NCBI RefSeq assembly: GCF_037076455.1
Contig: NZ_AP028679.1
Location: forward strand, 3,549,501 to 3,613,500
Source of the DNA: Desulfoferula mesophila
GTDB lineage: Bacteria > Desulfobacterota > Desulfarculia > Desulfarculales > Desulfarculaceae
Length of the DNA: 64,000 nucleotides
Direction of reading: 5' to 3'
Shown here: piece by piece, positions 20,075-29,231 of the stretch
Numbering within the stretch: position 1 is the stretch's first letter
Layout of the letters: the number at the start of each line of letters is the position of its first letter
Notes under the pieces: generated by a model
Told to the model about the DNA's origin: nothing
What the model saw: only the letters and a program-made list of their open reading frames with translations
Database searches by the model: none
Program-made: the position numbers and the translations under genes

Positions 20075-20098
20075 CGGGCCCGCCCCCGGGCGGGCCCG
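20075..20098 (+). promoter_or_regulatory. GC hairpin between rpsB and tsf
   Basis: An 11-bp perfect inverted repeat CGGGCCCGCCC / GGGCGGGCCCG with a 2-base loop and no T-run. A smaller hairpin (20033-20049, CCGGGA / TCCCGG) and a TTTTT at 20060-20064 precede it. It may attenuate or stabilise the rpsB-tsf message. Confidence 0.45.
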
Positions 20099-20131
20099 CC
20101 AGGCATAGCTTTATTAAGGAGAGTGATCGCC

Positions 20132-20731
20132 ATGAGCATATCCGCCGCCATGGTCAAGGAACTTAGGGACAAAACCAACGCCGGCATGATGGACTGCAAG
20201 AAGGCCCTCACCGAGTGTGAGGGTGACATGGAGAAGTCCATCGACTGGCTGCGCCAAAAAGGCCTGTCCGTGGCCGCCAAGCGGGCCGGCCGGGTGGCCA
20301 GCGAGGGCCAGGTGGCCAGCTACATCCACGCCGGCGGCAAGCTGGGCGTCATGGTCGAGGTCAACTGCGAGACCGACTTCACCGGCAAGACCGACGAGTT
20401 CAGCGCCTTTGCCCGGGATCTGGCCATGCACATCGCGGCCAGCAACCCCATCTGCGTGAACGAGGAAGACCTGCCCGCCGACGTCTTGGAGCGCGAGCGC
20501 GAGATCTACAAGGCCCAGGCCCTGGAGCAGGGCAAGCCCGAGAACATCGTGGACAAGATCATCGAAGGCAAGCTCAAGAAGTTCGCCGCCGAGAGCTGCC
20601 TGATGAACCAGCCCTTTGTCAAGGACACCGACAAGACCATCGCCGACCTGGTCAACGAGCTTCGGGCCCAGACCGGCGAGAACGTGCAGATCAGGCGCTT
20701 CGCCCGCTTCGTGCTGGGCGAGGAAAGCTAG
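20132..20731 (+). CDS. tsf: Elongation factor Ts
   Basis: Guanine-nucleotide exchange factor for EF-Tu. 199 residues, the short form without the larger dimerisation insert of E. coli EF-Ts (283 residues). ATG 20132 follows AAGGAG (20116-20121) and gives the canonical start [26 protein letters not shown]. Also visible are the [20 protein letters not shown] and VEVNCETDF segments and the C-terminal [11 protein letters not shown]. Followed 14 bases later by pyrH. Confidence 0.97.
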   Translation: MSISAAMVKELRDKTNAGMMDCKKALTECEGDMEKSIDWLRQKGLSVAAKRAGRVASEGQVASYIHAGGKLGVMVEVNCETDFTGKTDEFSAFARDLAMHIAASNPICVNEEDLPADVLEREREIYKAQALEQGKPENIVDKIIEGKLKKFAAESCLMNQPFVKDTDKTIADLVNELRAQTGENVQIRRFARFVLGEES

Positions 20732-20745
20732 GCCAGGAGACGCCC

Positions 20746-21465
20746 ATGCCCCCCGCCCCGGTGTTCAAAAGAGTGCTCTTGAAGGTCTCGGGAGAGGCCC
20801 TCATGGGCGGGGAGTCCTTTGGCATTTCCCCCCAGGTGTTGGACTACGTGGCCGACGAGCTCATCAAGGCCCACCGCCTGGGCGTGGAGGTCGGGGTGGT
20901 GTTGGGCGGGGGCAACATCTTCCGCGGGGTCAGCGATAGCGCCCGCCACATGGACCGGGTGCAGGCCGACTACATGGGCATGCTGGCCACGGTGGTCAAC
21001 TCCATCGCCCTGCAGGACGCCCTGGAGCGCAAGGGCGTGCCTACCCGGGTGATGACCGCCATCACCATGCCCCAGGTGGCCGAGCCCTACATCCGCCGCC
21101 GGGCGATCCGTCACCTGGAAAAGGGGCGCATCGTCATCCTGGGGGCGGGCACGGGCAACCCCTACTTCAGCACCGACACCGCCGCCGCCCTCAGGGCCGA
21201 GGAGATCGGGGCCGAGGTGTTGATGAAGGCCACCAAGGTGGACGGCATCTACGACTCGGACCCGGTGAAGAACCCCGAAGCTCAAAAGCTGCCCCAGGTG
21301 ACCTACGACCAGGTGCTGGCCCAGCACCTGAAGGTGATGGACGCCACGGCCATCAGCTTGGCCGGGGACAACAAGCTGCCGGTGATCGTGTTTGACCTGC
21401 TGGAACCGGACAATATCAAGCGGGTGCTGCTGGGCGAAAAGGTCGGCTCCCGAGTGGAGGTTTAG
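20746..21465 (+). CDS. pyrH: UMP kinase
   Basis: Phosphorylates UMP to UDP; amino-acid-kinase fold, hexameric in the family. 239 residues from ATG 20746 with CAGGAGA upstream. Motifs are KVSGEALMG (phosphate loop), [41 protein letters not shown] and VDGIYDSDP. Two bases separate its stop from frr. Confidence 0.97.
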   Translation: MPPAPVFKRVLLKVSGEALMGGESFGISPQVLDYVADELIKAHRLGVEVGVVLGGGNIFRGVSDSARHMDRVQADYMGMLATVVNSIALQDALERKGVPTRVMTAITMPQVAEPYIRRRAIRHLEKGRIVILGAGTGNPYFSTDTAAALRAEEIGAEVLMKATKVDGIYDSDPVKNPEAQKLPQVTYDQVLAQHLKVMDATAISLAGDNKLPVIVFDLLEPDNIKRVLLGEKVGSRVEV

Positions 21466-21467
21466 CC

Positions 21468-22025
21468 ATGATCGAAGACGCCAAACAAGAAGCCAAGGAT
21501 CTGATGGAAAAGGCCATTGAGGCCTTGACCCGCGACTTCAAGAGGGTGCGCACCGGCCGGGCTTCCATCTCGCTTTTGGACGGGGTGCGGGCCGACTACT
21601 ACGGTGCGCCCACCCCGCTCAACCAGATGGCCAGCCTTTCGGTGCCCGAGCCGCGCCTCATTCTCATCCAGCCCTGGGACGCCAGCACCTGCGGAGCCAT
21701 CGAAAAGGCGCTGCTCAAGAGCGACCTGGGCCTGACCCCCAACAACGACGGCAAGGTGGTACGCATCGCCGTGCCCCCCCTGACCGAAGAGCGCCGCAAG
21801 GAGCTGGTCAAAGTGGTCAAGAAGATGGCCGAGGAGACCAAGGTGGCGGTGCGCAACGCCCGCCGCGAGGCCAACGACCTGCTCAAGGAACTGAAAAAGG
21901 AAGGCGAGATCAGCGAAGACGACGCCTTCCGGGGCCAGGACGAGATCCAGAAGATCACCGACAAGTACGTGGCCAAGGTTGACGAGGTCTCGGCCGAAAA
22001 GGAAAAAGAGATCCTGGAGTTCTAG
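21468..22025 (+). CDS. frr: Ribosome recycling factor
   Basis: Splits post-termination ribosomes with EF-G. 185 residues, standard length. The three-helix/head two-domain form is recognisable from [53 protein letters not shown] and [13 protein letters not shown]. It directly follows pyrH. Confidence 0.97.
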   Translation: MIEDAKQEAKDLMEKAIEALTRDFKRVRTGRASISLLDGVRADYYGAPTPLNQMASLSVPEPRLILIQPWDASTCGAIEKALLKSDLGLTPNNDGKVVRIAVPPLTEERRKELVKVVKKMAEETKVAVRNARREANDLLKELKKEGEISEDDAFRGQDEIQKITDKYVAKVDEVSAEKEKEILEF

Positions 22026-22049
22026 GCCCTGCGGCCTGCTGCCAAGCCC

Positions 22050-22823
22050 ATGGCTTCGACCATCCCAGAGCCTTCCCCCCTCGACCGGCTGGACACCTCC
22101 GCCCTGCCCCGCCACCTGGCGGTGATCATGGACGGCAACGGCCGCTGGGCCAAGTCCAAGGGCTGGCGCCGGGTGCGGGGCCACGAGGAAGGGGCCGAGA
22201 GCGTGCGGGTGGTGGTGCGCGCCTGCCGCAAGCTGGGCATCAAAGTCCTCACCCTCTACGCCTTCAGCGAGGAAAACTGGGCCCGCCCCAAGACCGAGGT
22301 GGAGGCTCTGATGCGCCTGCTGGGCCGCTTTCTCAAAAGCGAGCGCCAGGAGATGATCGACCGGGGCATCCGCCTGATGGCCAGCGGCAGCGTGGAGCGC
22401 CTGCCCACCAAGACCCGCGAGCTCTTGCAGCAGATCATGGACGACACCGCCGGGGGCGAGCGCATGGTGCTCAACCTGGCCCTGTCCTACGGCGGCCGCC
22501 AGGAGCTGGTGCGCGCCGCCCGCCGCCTGGCCGCCCGGGCCGTGGCCGGGGAGTTGGTTCCCGAGGCCATCGGTGAGGCCGAGCTGGAAGGCGAACTCTA
22601 CACTGCGGGCCTGCCCCAGGTGGATCTGTTGATCCGCACCAGCGGCGAGCTGAGGGTGAGCAACTTCCTCTTGTGGCAGATCGCCTACGCCGAGTTTTAT
22701 TTCACCGAAACCTATTGGCCCGACTTCCGCGAACAGGAAATGGCCAAGGCGCTCACCGCCTTTGCCGAACGCGAGCGCCGCTTCGGCCAGACCGGGGAGC
22801 AGCTAAAGGGAGAAAGCGCGTGA
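22050..22823 (+). CDS. uppS: Undecaprenyl diphosphate synthase (cis-prenyltransferase)
   Basis: Makes the C55 lipid carrier for peptidoglycan and LPS from FPP and IPP. 257 residues. HLAVIMDGNGRWA holds the catalytic Asp, followed by LTLYAFSEENWARP and the C-terminal RTSGELRVSNFLLWQIAYAE pattern. No strong ribosome-binding site precedes ATG 22050, so the first ~20 residues are less certain. Its TGA overlaps the cdsA GTG. Confidence 0.96.
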   Translation: MASTIPEPSPLDRLDTSALPRHLAVIMDGNGRWAKSKGWRRVRGHEEGAESVRVVVRACRKLGIKVLTLYAFSEENWARPKTEVEALMRLLGRFLKSERQEMIDRGIRLMASGSVERLPTKTRELLQQIMDDTAGGERMVLNLALSYGGRQELVRAARRLAARAVAGELVPEAIGEAELEGELYTAGLPQVDLLIRTSGELRVSNFLLWQIAYAEFYFTETYWPDFREQEMAKALTAFAERERRFGQTGEQLKGESA

Positions 22824-23650
22824 GCGAGCCCACCCGCCGCCGGACCATGGAGACCCTGGCCGTGCGCGCGGCCACCGGCCTGCCGCTGGCCGCCGGGGTT
22901 CTGCTGGTTATCCTTTTCGCCCCCCTGTGGGTGCTGGGCCTGCTTATCGCGGCGGTGGCCGGCCTGGGCATGCACGAATACACCCGCATGGCCCTGCCCG
23001 GCCCCTGGAACGTTCCGGCGGTGGCCGGGGTGGCCCTGGCCGGGCTCGTGGCCCTGGCCGGGCTGGCCGGGGGAAGCGCGGCCCTGGCCGCCTTGCTGCT
23101 GGGCCTGGTGGCCCTGGGGCTCATCATTGCCATAGCCGGCCCGGAGCTGGGCCTGGCCTGGGACGACGCCACTCGCCGCTGCTGGGGCCTGGTCTACGTG
23201 GGCGGGCTGTTCGCGGGCCTGGTGGTGCTTCTGGGTCTGCCCCAGGGACGGGCGCTGCTCATCTTCTCCATCTTCGCGGTCGTAGCCGCCGACGTGGGGG
23301 CCTATTTCGCGGGCCATATGTGGGGCCGCCACAAGCTGGCCCCGGCCATCAGCCCCGGCAAGACCATCGAGGGCGTGGCCGGCGGGGCCCTGGCCGCGGC
23401 GGTGCTGGGCGCCGTCTATGCCCTGCTCTGGCTGCCCGACACCAGCGTGGGGGCCGGTTTCCTGCTGGGCCTGGTGCTGGCGGTGGTCAGCGTGGGCGGC
23501 GACCTGTTGGAGTCTGCCCTCAAGCGCGCCGCCGGGGTCAAGGACTCGGGCTCCATCCTGCCGGGCCACGGCGGGGTGCTGGACCGGGTGGACGGCATCC
23601 TGGTGGGCGGGGCGGCCTTTTTGCTGTTGAGGATGCTGCTGTGGCCGTAA
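22820..23650 (+). CDS. cdsA: Phosphatidate cytidylyltransferase
   Basis: Inner-membrane enzyme making CDP-diacylglycerol from phosphatidate and CTP, feeding pssA in this window. 276 residues from GTG 22820, behind AAGGGAGA. About eight hydrophobic segments are visible. The family signature is near the C-terminus: SPGKTIEGVAGG, then VGGDLLESALKRAAGVKDSG and PGHGGVLDRVDGI, with the metal-binding Asp residues. Its last 10 bases overlap dxr. Confidence 0.95.
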   Translation: MSEPTRRRTMETLAVRAATGLPLAAGVLLVILFAPLWVLGLLIAAVAGLGMHEYTRMALPGPWNVPAVAGVALAGLVALAGLAGGSAALAALLLGLVALGLIIAIAGPELGLAWDDATRRCWGLVYVGGLFAGLVVLLGLPQGRALLIFSIFAVVAADVGAYFAGHMWGRHKLAPAISPGKTIEGVAGGALAAAVLGAVYALLWLPDTSVGAGFLLGLVLAVVSVGGDLLESALKRAAGVKDSGSILPGHGGVLDRVDGILVGGAAFLLLRMLLWP

Positions 23651-24816
23651 AGAAGCTGGCCATACTGGGCTCCACCGGCTCCATCGGCCAAAGCACCTTG
23701 CAGGTGGTGGCCGCCCACCGCGAACGCTTCCCGGTGGTCAGCCTGGCCGCCGCCCGCTCGGTACAAGAGTTGGCCCGCCAGGCCGCCCTGTTCCAGCCCC
23801 AGGTGTTGGCGGTGCTGGATAAAGAGGCGGCCGACCAGCTCAAGAAACTATTGCCTCCCGGCCTCAAGGCCGAGGTGGTTTACGGCCCCCAGGGCTATCT
23901 GCAGGCCGCGGCGGGCTGCGGGGCGGACATGGTGCTCAGCGCCATGGTGGGCGTGGCCGGGCTGTTGCCCACCTACGCGGCGGTCAAGGCAGGCATCGAC
24001 GTGGCCCTGGCCAACAAGGAGACCCTGGTGGCCGCCGGGGAGCTGGTCATGACCGCGGCCGCCGAAAGCGGCTCGGCCATCGTGCCGGTGGATAGCGAGC
24101 ACTCGGCCATCTTCCAGTCGCTCATGGGCAACGACCCCGCCGGAGTGCGCCGCCTGTGGCTCACCGCCAGCGGCGGGCCCTTCTGGGGCTACAGCAAGGC
24201 CCAGTTGGCCGGGGTGACCCCGGAAAAGGCCCTGGCCCACCCCACCTGGTCCATGGGGCCCAAGATAACCATCGACTCGGCCACCCTGATGAACAAGGGC
24301 CTGGAGGTCATTGAGGCCCACTGGCTCTTCGACCGGGGCTACGACGACATCAAGGTGGTGGTGCATCCCCAATCGGTGGTGCACTCCCTGGTGGAGTACG
24401 TGGACGGCTCCTTTTTGGCCCAGTTGGGCCTGCCGGATATGAAGACTCCCATCGCCTTTGCCCTGTCCTATCCCCAGCGCCTGGCCCTGGACGCCCCTCG
24501 CCTGGACCTGGCCCAGGTGGCCCGCTTGAGCTTCGAAGAGCCGGACCTGGAGCGATTCCCCGCCCTGGGCCTGGCCTTCGCGGCCGGCCGCCGGGGGGGC
24601 AGCGCCCCGGCGGTGCTAAACGCGGCCAACGAGGTGGCGGTGGGCCTGTTTTTGGCCGGCGGCCTGGCCTATGGCCAGATCGCCGAGTGCGCGCGGGCGG
24701 TCTTGGACGAGCACCAGGCCGCTCCCCTGACCAGCGTGGCCGCCGTGTTGGAGGCCGACCGCTGGGCCCGGGGCCGGGCCCGCGCCTGGGCCGAGTCCCA
24801 TGGAGGAAACGCGTGA
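23641..24816 (+). CDS. dxr: 1-deoxy-D-xylulose 5-phosphate reductoisomerase
   Basis: Second step of the MEP isoprenoid pathway. 391 residues from GTG 23641 (GAGG 10 bases upstream, inside cdsA). NADPH-binding LAILGSTGSIG at the N-terminus, then LANKETLVAAGEL, PVDSEHSAIFQ, SGGPF, MGPKITIDSATLMNKGLEVIEA and the VHPQSVVHSLVEYVDGS region. The isoprenoid product is used by UppS two genes upstream. It overlaps rseP by 4 bases. Confidence 0.97.
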   Translation: MAVKKLAILGSTGSIGQSTLQVVAAHRERFPVVSLAAARSVQELARQAALFQPQVLAVLDKEAADQLKKLLPPGLKAEVVYGPQGYLQAAAGCGADMVLSAMVGVAGLLPTYAAVKAGIDVALANKETLVAAGELVMTAAAESGSAIVPVDSEHSAIFQSLMGNDPAGVRRLWLTASGGPFWGYSKAQLAGVTPEKALAHPTWSMGPKITIDSATLMNKGLEVIEAHWLFDRGYDDIKVVVHPQSVVHSLVEYVDGSFLAQLGLPDMKTPIAFALSYPQRLALDAPRLDLAQVARLSFEEPDLERFPALGLAFAAGRRGGSAPAVLNAANEVAVGLFLAGGLAYGQIAECARAVLDEHQAAPLTSVAAVLEADRWARGRARAWAESHGGNA

Positions 24817-25883
24817 CCCTGATCAGCGCCATCATCGTTCTGGGCATCCTCATCTTCGTGCACGAACTGGGTCACTTCCTGGTGGCCAAGAAGGCCGGGG
24901 TGGGGGTGAAGGTCTTCAGCCTGGGCTTTGGGCCACGTCTGGCCGGGTTCAGAAGGGGCGAGACCGACTACCGCCTGTCGGCCATTCCCCTGGGCGGTTT
25001 CGTGCGCATGGTGGGGGAAAACCCCGGCGACGAGGTGGCGCCCGAGGAAGAGGCCAAGTCCTTTGCCCACAAAAAGGTGGGCTGGCGCCTGGCCATCGTG
25101 GCCGCCGGCCCCCTGTCCAATGTCGCCTTCGCCCTGATCGTCTACTTCGCGGTGTTGCTTATTTGGGGCATGCCCACCATCACCACCATGGTGGGCGGAG
25201 TGCTGCCGAATTCCCCGGCCATGGCCGCGGGGGTGCAAAAAGACGACAAGGTGCTGGCCATCAACGGCCAGCCCACCGCCGACTGGGCGGCCATGGTCAA
25301 GGCCATCCAGGGCAGCGGCGGCAAGCCCCTCAAAGTCACCCTGGAACGCGACCGCAAGCAGGTGGAGACCACCATCGTTCCCCGCCAAGAGGAAGTCACC
25401 GACATCTTCGGCGAAAAGCACCAGGTTTTCCGGGTGGGCATCTCCGCCAGCAGCCAAACGAGCAGCCGGTCGGTGGGCCTGTGGGAGTCGGCCAGGCTGG
25501 CGGCACTCAAGACCTATTGGTCCGGCGAACTCATCATCATGAGCGTGGTCAAGATCATCCAAGCCAAGGTTTCGGTGGAAAACCTGGGCGGGCCCATCAT
25601 GATCGCCCAGGTGGCCAGCGAGGCCGCCCGCCAGGGCTTGGCACCCCTGCTGGATCTGGCCGCCCTGATCTCGGTGAACCTGGCCATCTTGAACCTGTTG
25701 CCCATACCCGCCCTAGACGGCGGCCACATTTTCTTCTTCCTGTTCGAGGCCATCACCCGCCGTCCGGTGTCCCTGGCCACCCGGGAAAAAGCCCAACAGG
25801 TGGGCATGATCCTCCTGATCCTGCTGATGGTGTTCATCTTCTACAACGATATCGCCCGGTTGCTGGGCGTGTACGACCAGTAG
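24813..25883 (+). CDS. rseP: Site-2 protease RseP
   Basis: Intramembrane zinc protease acting on anti-sigma factors and signal-peptide remnants. 356 residues from GTG 24813 with GGAGG upstream. HELGH in the first transmembrane helix and NLLPIPALDGGH in the third give the zinc ligands. One PDZ domain lies between (about 120-200), whereas E. coli RseP has two. About four membrane helices in total. Part of the dxr-rseP-tsaB run. Confidence 0.95.
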   Translation: MTLISAIIVLGILIFVHELGHFLVAKKAGVGVKVFSLGFGPRLAGFRRGETDYRLSAIPLGGFVRMVGENPGDEVAPEEEAKSFAHKKVGWRLAIVAAGPLSNVAFALIVYFAVLLIWGMPTITTMVGGVLPNSPAMAAGVQKDDKVLAINGQPTADWAAMVKAIQGSGGKPLKVTLERDRKQVETTIVPRQEEVTDIFGEKHQVFRVGISASSQTSSRSVGLWESARLAALKTYWSGELIIMSVVKIIQAKVSVENLGGPIMIAQVASEAARQGLAPLLDLAALISVNLAILNLLPIPALDGGHIFFFLFEAITRRPVSLATREKAQQVGMILLILLMVFIFYNDIARLLGVYDQ

Positions 25884-25891
25884 GCGTTCCG

Positions 25892-26590
25892 GTGATCCTG
25901 GCCCTGGACACCTGCCTGGCCGGAGGCGGCGCGGCCCTGGCCCACGAGGGCCGGGTCTTGGCCCAGGCCTTGTTGGAGCCCGGTCCCGGCTTCAGCCGCC
26001 GCTTGCTGCCCGCCATAGAGGAAGTAATGCACCGGGCGGGAGCCGCGCGTTGCGATCTCGGCGGTCTGGCGGTGACCATAGGCCCCGGCTTTTTTACCGG
26101 CCTGCGCGTGGCCCTGGCCACCGCCCAGGGCCTGGCCCTGGGGCTGGGCCTGCCCGTGGCCGGGGTTTCCAGCCTGCGCCTGCTGGCCGAGGCCGCCCCG
26201 GAAGGGGAGCGCACGGTATGGGCCCTGGCCGACGCCCGGCGGGGCCTCCTCTACGCCGCCCGCTTCGAGCAGCACGGACAGGATTTTGCCCGCCGCGAGG
26301 CGGACATGGCCATCACCCCCGAGCGCCTGCTGCCCCTGCTCGCCCCCCCGGCGCTGCTCCTGGGCCCCGGCGCGCGCCTCATCGACCCCGCCGAGCTGGC
26401 CCCCGGCCTGGAGCTGGCCCCCGCCGAGCTGGACCAGCCCAGCCCCGGACTGTTGGCCCTCATCGGCGCCCGCCGCCTGGCCGCGGGCCAGGGCCTGGCC
26501 CCCCATCAAATGCGCCCTCGCTACTGCCGTCCCTCGGACGCCGAGGTGCGTTTCGGCCTGCCCCTGGACGACTACCGCCTGGTGCAATAA
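25892..26590 (+). CDS. tsaB: tRNA threonylcarbamoyladenosine protein TsaB
   Basis: Partner of TsaD and TsaE in making t6A37 of tRNA. 232 residues from GTG 25892, 8 bases after rseP. ASKHA-fold marks: LALDTCLAGGGAAL at the start and GGLAVTIGPGFFTGLRVALATAQGLALGL at about 55-83. The second half is less conserved, as usual for TsaB. No tsaD or tsaE here. Confidence 0.92.
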   Translation: MILALDTCLAGGGAALAHEGRVLAQALLEPGPGFSRRLLPAIEEVMHRAGAARCDLGGLAVTIGPGFFTGLRVALATAQGLALGLGLPVAGVSSLRLLAEAAPEGERTVWALADARRGLLYAARFEQHGQDFARREADMAITPERLLPLLAPPALLLGPGARLIDPAELAPGLELAPAELDQPSPGLLALIGARRLAAGQGLAPHQMRPRYCRPSDAEVRFGLPLDDYRLVQ

Positions 26591-26640
26591 GCCCCTGCCC
26601 CGTCCTCCGGGAGCGCCGCCAACGAATCGCGCCGGGTGCG

Positions 26641-26668
26641 GTGAAGCTCGGAGTTCCCGTGTTATAAT
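26641..26668 (+). promoter_or_regulatory. Extended -10 promoter for the SIMPL gene
   Basis: Perfect TATAAT (26663-26668) with an extended TG at 26660-26661; the -35 (GTGAAG, 26641) is poor, as extended -10 promoters tolerate. Starts about 20 bases before the GAGGAGGAG ribosome-binding site. Confidence 0.65.
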
Positions 26669-26694
26669 GCATGGACATTCGAGGAGGAGTTGAC

Positions 26695-27411
26695 ATGCGC
26701 CGGTGGTTTATCCTGACATTGGTCCTGGTGGGCCTGTGTCTGCCCTACGTGACTCATGCCCAGCTAAAGGCGCCCAACGTAACGGTGGACGGCACAGCTA
26801 CTCTGTACTTGGCCCCGGACCAGGGAGTCATCACCGTGGGGGTGACCAACCAGGCCTCCACCGCTGCCCAGGCCTCCCAGGCCAACGCCGCGGCCATGCA
26901 AAAGGTGGTGGACGTCCTCAAAAAAGCCCTGGATGGCCGGGGGCGCCTGGAAACCGCGGGCTACCACCTGCGACCCGTGACCACCTACTACAAAGAAACC
27001 CGTCGCAGCCAAATCACCGGCTATAAGGCCGACCACCAGGTGCGCGTCACCAGCCGCGATCCCCAGGCTCTGGCCGGAATCTTGGACGCGGCGGTGGCCG
27101 CCGGGGCCAACCAGGTGTCCGGCCCCCACTGGGGATTGGCCGATCCCAGCCAGGCTGAGCGCCAAGCCCTGGCCGCGGCCTTTGCCGACGCCAAGGCCCG
27201 GGCCCAAACCCTGGCCACGGCCGCGGGCCTGGCCTTGGGCCCGCTGCAGCAGATGCGCACCGGCGGCGGCGTAGCGGCTCCCGTGCCCATGCTGCGCAGC
27301 ATGGCCAAGGCATCGGAAAATACCCCCCTGCAAGCCGGCGAAGTGCAGGTAACCGCCGAAGTGAGTTGCGTGTTTGCCCTGTTGCCTTCCGGGCCGGGCC
27401 AAAGAAAATAA
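26695..27411 (+). CDS. Periplasmic SIMPL-domain (DUF541) protein
   Basis: 238 residues from ATG 26695, behind an unusually strong GAGGAGGAG (26681-26689). A signal peptide is clear (MRRWFILTLVLVGLC, cleavage near THA|QLK). The SIMPL/DUF541 domain follows: ITVGVTNQASTAAQASQANA, YKETRRSQITGYKADHQVRV and AVAAGANQVSGP. Family members are exported, and E. coli YggE reduces oxidative damage, but the molecular activity is not settled. Its own promoter suggests a separate transcript from tsaB. Confidence 0.88.
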   Translation: MRRWFILTLVLVGLCLPYVTHAQLKAPNVTVDGTATLYLAPDQGVITVGVTNQASTAAQASQANAAAMQKVVDVLKKALDGRGRLETAGYHLRPVTTYYKETRRSQITGYKADHQVRVTSRDPQALAGILDAAVAAGANQVSGPHWGLADPSQAERQALAAAFADAKARAQTLATAAGLALGPLQQMRTGGGVAAPVPMLRSMAKASENTPLQAGEVQVTAEVSCVFALLPSGPGQRK

Positions 27412-27448
27412 ACTTTTTTACCGCAGTAGCAGTAGAGGAATAAAAATT

Positions 27449-27679
27449 ATGGATCCCAGCGACACCAAGCTGATTCAGGATAACCTGGACAACGACCCGG
27501 AGCTGGCCAAACTCTGGGCCGAGCACCAGGAGATGGAAAAAAAGCTGGACGACATGAACCAGCGCCTATACCTGTCCACCGAGGAGCAGATAGAGCGCAA
27601 GCGCCTGCAAAAGCTCAAACTGGCCGGCCGCGACCGCATCGAGCAGATTTTGGGCACCCTGCGCGGCCCCGACGCCTAG
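27449..27679 (+). CDS. DUF465 (YdcH-type) small coiled-coil protein
   Basis: 76 residues from ATG 27449, with GAGGAA 9 bases upstream. Almost wholly helical and charged: LAKLWAEHQEMEKKLDDMNQ and QIERKRLQKLKLAGRDRI give the DUF465 pattern. Function unknown in the family. It lies 37 bases after the SIMPL gene and 10 bases before psd. Confidence 0.85.
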   Translation: MDPSDTKLIQDNLDNDPELAKLWAEHQEMEKKLDDMNQRLYLSTEEQIERKRLQKLKLAGRDRIEQILGTLRGPDA

Positions 27680-27689
27680 GCCCAGCCGA

Positions 27690-28322
27690 ATGGACAAGTT
27701 CCCCCTGGCCCGCCAAGGCTGGCCCTACCTGGCCTCGGCCGTGTTTTTGGCCGCCGTGGCCACCGCCCTTGGCGTGTGGTGGCTGGCCGCGCCCCTGTGG
27801 GCCGTCGCCCTGCTGGTCGGCAACTTCTTCCGCGATCCGCCCCGCCAAAGCCAAGCCGATGAGCGGGCCGTCATCTCCCCGGCCGACGGCAAGGTGGTGG
27901 TGGTGAGCGAGACCACCCACCCGGAGCTGCCCGGCGGGCCGGTGCGCCTGGTTTCGGTGTTCATGAACATCTTCGACGTGCACGTGAACCGGGCCCCCCT
28001 GGCCGGGCGGGTGCGCAAGGTGGTCCACCGCCCCGGCGGCTTCCTGCCCGCCGACCGGCCCGAGGCCCCCACGGCCAACGAACGCCTGGACCTGGTGTTG
28101 GACGGGCGCGAGGCCACCATCGTGGTCACCCAGGTGGCCGGGCTGGTGGCCCGCCGAATCGAATGTTGGGCCGCTCCGGGGGTTGCATTAGAGCGCGGTC
28201 AGCGGTACGGTATGATTAGATTTGGCTCCCGCCTGGATTTGTACCTGCCCCTGAGCGCCAAGATCCAGGTGAAACCCGGCCAGCGAGTGAGAGCCGGAGT
28301 AAGCGTGATCGCAGAGGTTTAG
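27690..28322 (+). CDS. psd: Phosphatidylserine decarboxylase (short form)
   Basis: Makes phosphatidylethanolamine. 210 residues, the short archaeal-type/alpha-delta form. N-terminal hydrophobic segments (about 10-45), then VISPADGKVVVV and FMNIFDVHVNR. The self-cleavage site is FGS in MIRFGSRLDLYLP, where the Ser becomes the pyruvoyl group. Its stop abuts the pssA ATG with no gap, so substrate maker and consumer are co-expressed. Confidence 0.95.
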   Translation: MDKFPLARQGWPYLASAVFLAAVATALGVWWLAAPLWAVALLVGNFFRDPPRQSQADERAVISPADGKVVVVSETTHPELPGGPVRLVSVFMNIFDVHVNRAPLAGRVRKVVHRPGGFLPADRPEAPTANERLDLVLDGREATIVVTQVAGLVARRIECWAAPGVALERGQRYGMIRFGSRLDLYLPLSAKIQVKPGQRVRAGVSVIAEV

Positions 28323-29126
28323 ATGGCCCGACGCAACCGAAATTCCCGCCGACGCAAAAGCCGCGAGCAGTGGCGACGGGGGATCTACGTCCTGCCCAAC
28401 CTCTTCACCACCGCCAGCCTGTTCGCCGGCTTTTTCGCCATGGTGGAGGCCATCCAGGGCAATTTCATGATGGCCTGCCTGGCCATCCTGGCCTCCCTGG
28501 TCTTCGACGGCCTGGACGGCAAGGTGGCGCGGGCCACCAAGACGGTCAGCCGTTTCGGGGTGGAATTCGACTCCCTGGCCGACCTGGTGGCCTTTGGCGT
28601 GGCCCCGGCCATCCTGGTGTACATGTGGGGGCTGCAGCCCCTGGGCCGCCTGGGTTTCCTGGCCGCCTTCCTTTTCGTGGCCTGCGGCGCCCTGCGCCTG
28701 GCCCGCTTCAACGTCCAGGTGGAAGAAGTGGGCACCAGCCACTTCGTGGGCCTGCCCATCCCGGCCGCGGCCAGCGTTATCTGCACCATGATCCTCATGT
28801 GGCTGGAGCTGGGGGGGGCCACCCCCTTCGAGCCCTGGGTGCTGGTGCTCATCGTTTTCCTGCTGAGCTTCCTCATGGTCAGCAACATCCACTACCTCTC
28901 CTTCAAGGAGATGGGGCTGGGCAAGCTCAAGTCCTTCAACTGGCTGGTGGCCGCTCTGCTGCTGTTCGTGCTCATCGCCATCCAGCCGCAGTTCATGGGC
29001 TTCATCATGCTGGCCTCCTACGTGATCGGCGGGCCTTTCGCCGCGCGGATCATGGCCAAGAAAAAGGCCGCCAAGGCCGAGGCGCCTCTGCAGGCCGGCG
29101 AACAAGATCGATTGCCCCTGTCCTAG
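28323..29126 (+). CDS. pssA: CDP-diacylglycerol-serine O-phosphatidyltransferase
   Basis: Membrane enzyme forming phosphatidylserine from CDP-diacylglycerol and serine. 267 residues with about seven hydrophobic segments. The CDP-alcohol phosphotransferase motif DGLDGKVAR...GVEFDSLADLVAFGVAP contains the four metal-binding Asp. The basic N-terminus (ARRNRNSRRRKSREQ) is probably cytoplasmic. Last gene of the psd-pssA pair. Confidence 0.95.
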   Translation: MARRNRNSRRRKSREQWRRGIYVLPNLFTTASLFAGFFAMVEAIQGNFMMACLAILASLVFDGLDGKVARATKTVSRFGVEFDSLADLVAFGVAPAILVYMWGLQPLGRLGFLAAFLFVACGALRLARFNVQVEEVGTSHFVGLPIPAAASVICTMILMWLELGGATPFEPWVLVLIVFLLSFLMVSNIHYLSFKEMGLGKLKSFNWLVAALLLFVLIAIQPQFMGFIMLASYVIGGPFAARIMAKKKAAKAEAPLQAGEQDRLPLS

Positions 29127-29178
29127 TCTTTCCGCTCCCCACCCAGACATAACCCCAGAGCACCCAAATCCTGGCGAT

Positions 29179-29196
29179 GTGTCCCGGCGGGGACAC
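29179..29196 (+). promoter_or_regulatory. Inverted repeat in the leuA leader
   Basis: Perfect 7-bp inverted repeat GTGTCCC / GGGACAC with a 4-base loop, 35 bases upstream of the leuA start and without a T-run. It could be an operator or an RNA hairpin. I see no leucine-rich leader peptide. Confidence 0.35.
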
Positions 29197-29231
29197 TTAA
29201 CGGCGTATTTTCATTAATGGGAGAAACCGCA

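Noticed and set aside
29127-29231. Leucine attenuator peptide before leuA
   Set aside because: No short ORF rich in Leu codons is visible; only an inverted repeat.
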